This document shows positions 16,046 through 17,232 of a stretch of 17,232 nucleotides of DNA, one piece after another. The translations under genes and the position numbers were made by a program. Origin of the DNA: Bacteroidales bacterium UBA2716 (lineage in GTDB: Bacteria; Bacteroidota; Bacteroidia; Bacteroidales; UBA932); NCBI GenBank assembly GCA_002354005.1, contig DEKS01000118.1:1-17232 (forward strand), given 5' to 3'. How positions within the stretch are numbered: the first letter of the stretch is position 1; each line of letters starts with the position of its first letter. Below the pieces are notes generated by a model. The model did not search any database. It was not told where the DNA came from and saw only the letters and a program-made list of their open reading frames with translations.

Positions 16046-17232
16046 ATGAAAGAATCCCAAATCCTCCAGTCCTACGAGATAGCCAAAGAGCGCTACGCCG
16101 CCCTTGGAGTGGACACCGACGCTGCCGTAGCAGAGCTTGAGAAGCAGCAGATATCCCTTCACTGCTGGCAGACCGACGACGTAATAGGGTTCGAACGCAA
16201 CCAGGCCCTTTCCGGCGGCATCCAGACCACAGGAAACTATCCCGGCCGTGCGCGCAACATAGACGAGGTCAGAAAAGACCTTGAGTTTGTGAAAACCCTC
16301 CTTGCAGGCAACCACCGCGTGAACCTGCACGAGATTTACGGAGACTTCGGCGGCAAGTTCGTAGACCGTGACGAGGTGGGCGTAGAGCACTTCCAGAGCT
16401 GGATCGACTGGGCCAAGGCCAACAATTTCAAGCTGGATTTCAACTCCACTTCCTTCTCACATCCAAAGAGCGGAGACCTTACGCTTGCCAATCCCGACAA
16501 ATCCATCCGTGACTTCTGGATAGAGCACACCAAGCGCTGCCGCCGCATTGCCGATGCCATGGGCAAAGCCCAGGGAGACCCCTGCATCATGAACATCTGG
16601 GTCCATGACGGCTCCAAGGACCTCACCGTGAACCGCAAATACTACCGTGAACTCCTTGCCGCCGCCCTGGACGATATTCTGGAAGAGAAACTTCCCGGCA
16701 TGAAATCCTGCGTTGAGGCCAAGCTCTTCGGCATAGGCCTTGAGAGCTATACCGTTGGTTCCATGGATTTCTATGAAGGGTATTGCGCCACCCGCAAGGT
16801 GATGTACACCCTGGACACCGGGCATTATGAGCCCACGGAAAATGTTGCCGACAAAGTGGCGTCCCTGCTTCTCTATGTGCCTGAACTCATGCTCCATGTG
16901 AGCCGTCCCATCCGTTGGGATTCAGATCACGTGACCATTATGAACGACCAGACTCAGGACCTCTTCAAGGAACTGGTCCGCGCCGACGGTCTTTCCCGCG
17001 CCCACGTGGGTCTGGACTATTTTGACGCCAGCATCAACCGCATCGGCGCTTATATCATCGGTACCCGTGCAACGCAGAAATGCATCCTGAGCGCACTTTT
17101 GGAGCCGCTTGCCAAACTTCGTGAATACGAGGCGGCAGGCCAGGGCTTCCAGCGTCTTGCCCTCTTGGAAGAGGCCAAGACCCTGCCCTTCGGTGCCGTA
17201 TTTGACTACTTCAACTACAAGAACGGCGTTCC
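16046..17232 (+). CDS. rhaA: L-rhamnose isomerase, 3' end outside window
   Basis: This metal-dependent isomerase converts L-rhamnose to L-rhamnulose, the step before RhaB. The frame is open from the ATG at 16046 to the window end: 395 codons of an expected 415-420 or so, hence about 20-25 missing residues. All six metal ligands known for the Escherichia coli enzyme are present at a constant offset of 10: E224, D257, H284, D292, D294 and D324. They lie in VEAKLFG, LDTGH, LHVSRP, WDSDH and LDYFD. The segment SRPIRWDSDHV and the later FDASINRIGAYIIGTR are near-identical to the enterobacterial enzyme. There is no signal peptide, so the protein is cytoplasmic. It lies 11 bp after rhaB and is certainly cotranscribed. 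A permease and rhamnulose-1-phosphate aldolase would be expected downstream, as in Bacteroides, but are outside the window. Confidence 0.96.
   Translation, partial: MKESQILQSYEIAKERYAALGVDTDAAVAELEKQQISLHCWQTDDVIGFERNQALSGGIQTTGNYPGRARNIDEVRKDLEFVKTLLAGNHRVNLHEIYGDFGGKFVDRDEVGVEHFQSWIDWAKANNFKLDFNSTSFSHPKSGDLTLANPDKSIRDFWIEHTKRCRRIADAMGKAQGDPCIMNIWVHDGSKDLTVNRKYYRELLAAALDDILEEKLPGMKSCVEAKLFGIGLESYTVGSMDFYEGYCATRKVMYTLDTGHYEPTENVADKVASLLLYVPELMLHVSRPIRWDSDHVTIMNDQTQDLFKELVRADGLSRAHVGLDYFDASINRIGAYIIGTRATQKCILSALLEPLAKLREYEAAGQGFQRLALLEEAKTLPFGAVFDYFNYKNGV

Overview
The window looks like a carbohydrate-utilisation region of a Bacteroidales bacterium (Bacteroidota). The evidence is the mix of exported glycoside hydrolases (GH78, GH2, GH92 and a clan GH-G-like enzyme), two Bacteroidota-style lipoprotein signals, Bacteroidota -7 promoter motifs (TAnnTTTG) in both real intergenic gaps, the lack of Shine-Dalgarno sequences, and a rhamnose kinase/isomerase pair beside an AraC-family regulator, as in Bacteroides. 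Genus cannot be decided. There is no SusC/SusD pair, tRNA, rRNA, transposase or CRISPR array in the window.

Layout. (1) Bases 1-7197, plus strand: a tight operon of a 5'-truncated GH78 alpha-L-rhamnosidase, a GH2 beta-galactosidase-type enzyme with an N-terminal ricin-like lectin module, and a second GH78 as a lipoprotein. Gaps are 7 bp and then an ATGA overlap. (2) Bases 7194-13495, minus strand: a second tight operon, transcribed GH92 alpha-mannosidase lipoprotein (with chitobiase-C-like and PA14 domains), then a fusion of an AIM6/GDPD-like phosphodiesterase domain with an alkaline phosphatase, then an MGH1-like (alpha/alpha)6 glycosidase. The two operons converge and their stop codons interlock. 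(3) Bases 13496-13614: divergent promoter region. (4) Bases 13615-17232, plus strand: AraC-family regulator (probable rhamnose regulator), rhamnulokinase rhaB, and L-rhamnose isomerase rhaA, cut by the window end.

How it fits together (inference): the GH78 and GH2 enzymes release L-rhamnose and a GH2-type sugar from plant polysaccharide or glycoside in the cell envelope, and RhaA and RhaB carry rhamnose to rhamnulose 1-phosphate in the cytoplasm. The minus-strand operon appears aimed at a different, mannose-containing and possibly phosphorylated glycan. Its promoter lies back to back with that of the regulator, so co-regulation is possible but unproven.

The most unusual features are the fused phosphodiesterase-phosphatase inside a mannosidase operon, and two related palindromic-repeat sequences inside the rhaB reading frame: a complete 58-bp hairpin element encoding residues 349-367, and a solo half-element encoding the last ten residues. 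Coding density is very high; the only gaps over 15 bp are 119 bp (13496-13614) and 83 bp (14509-14591).
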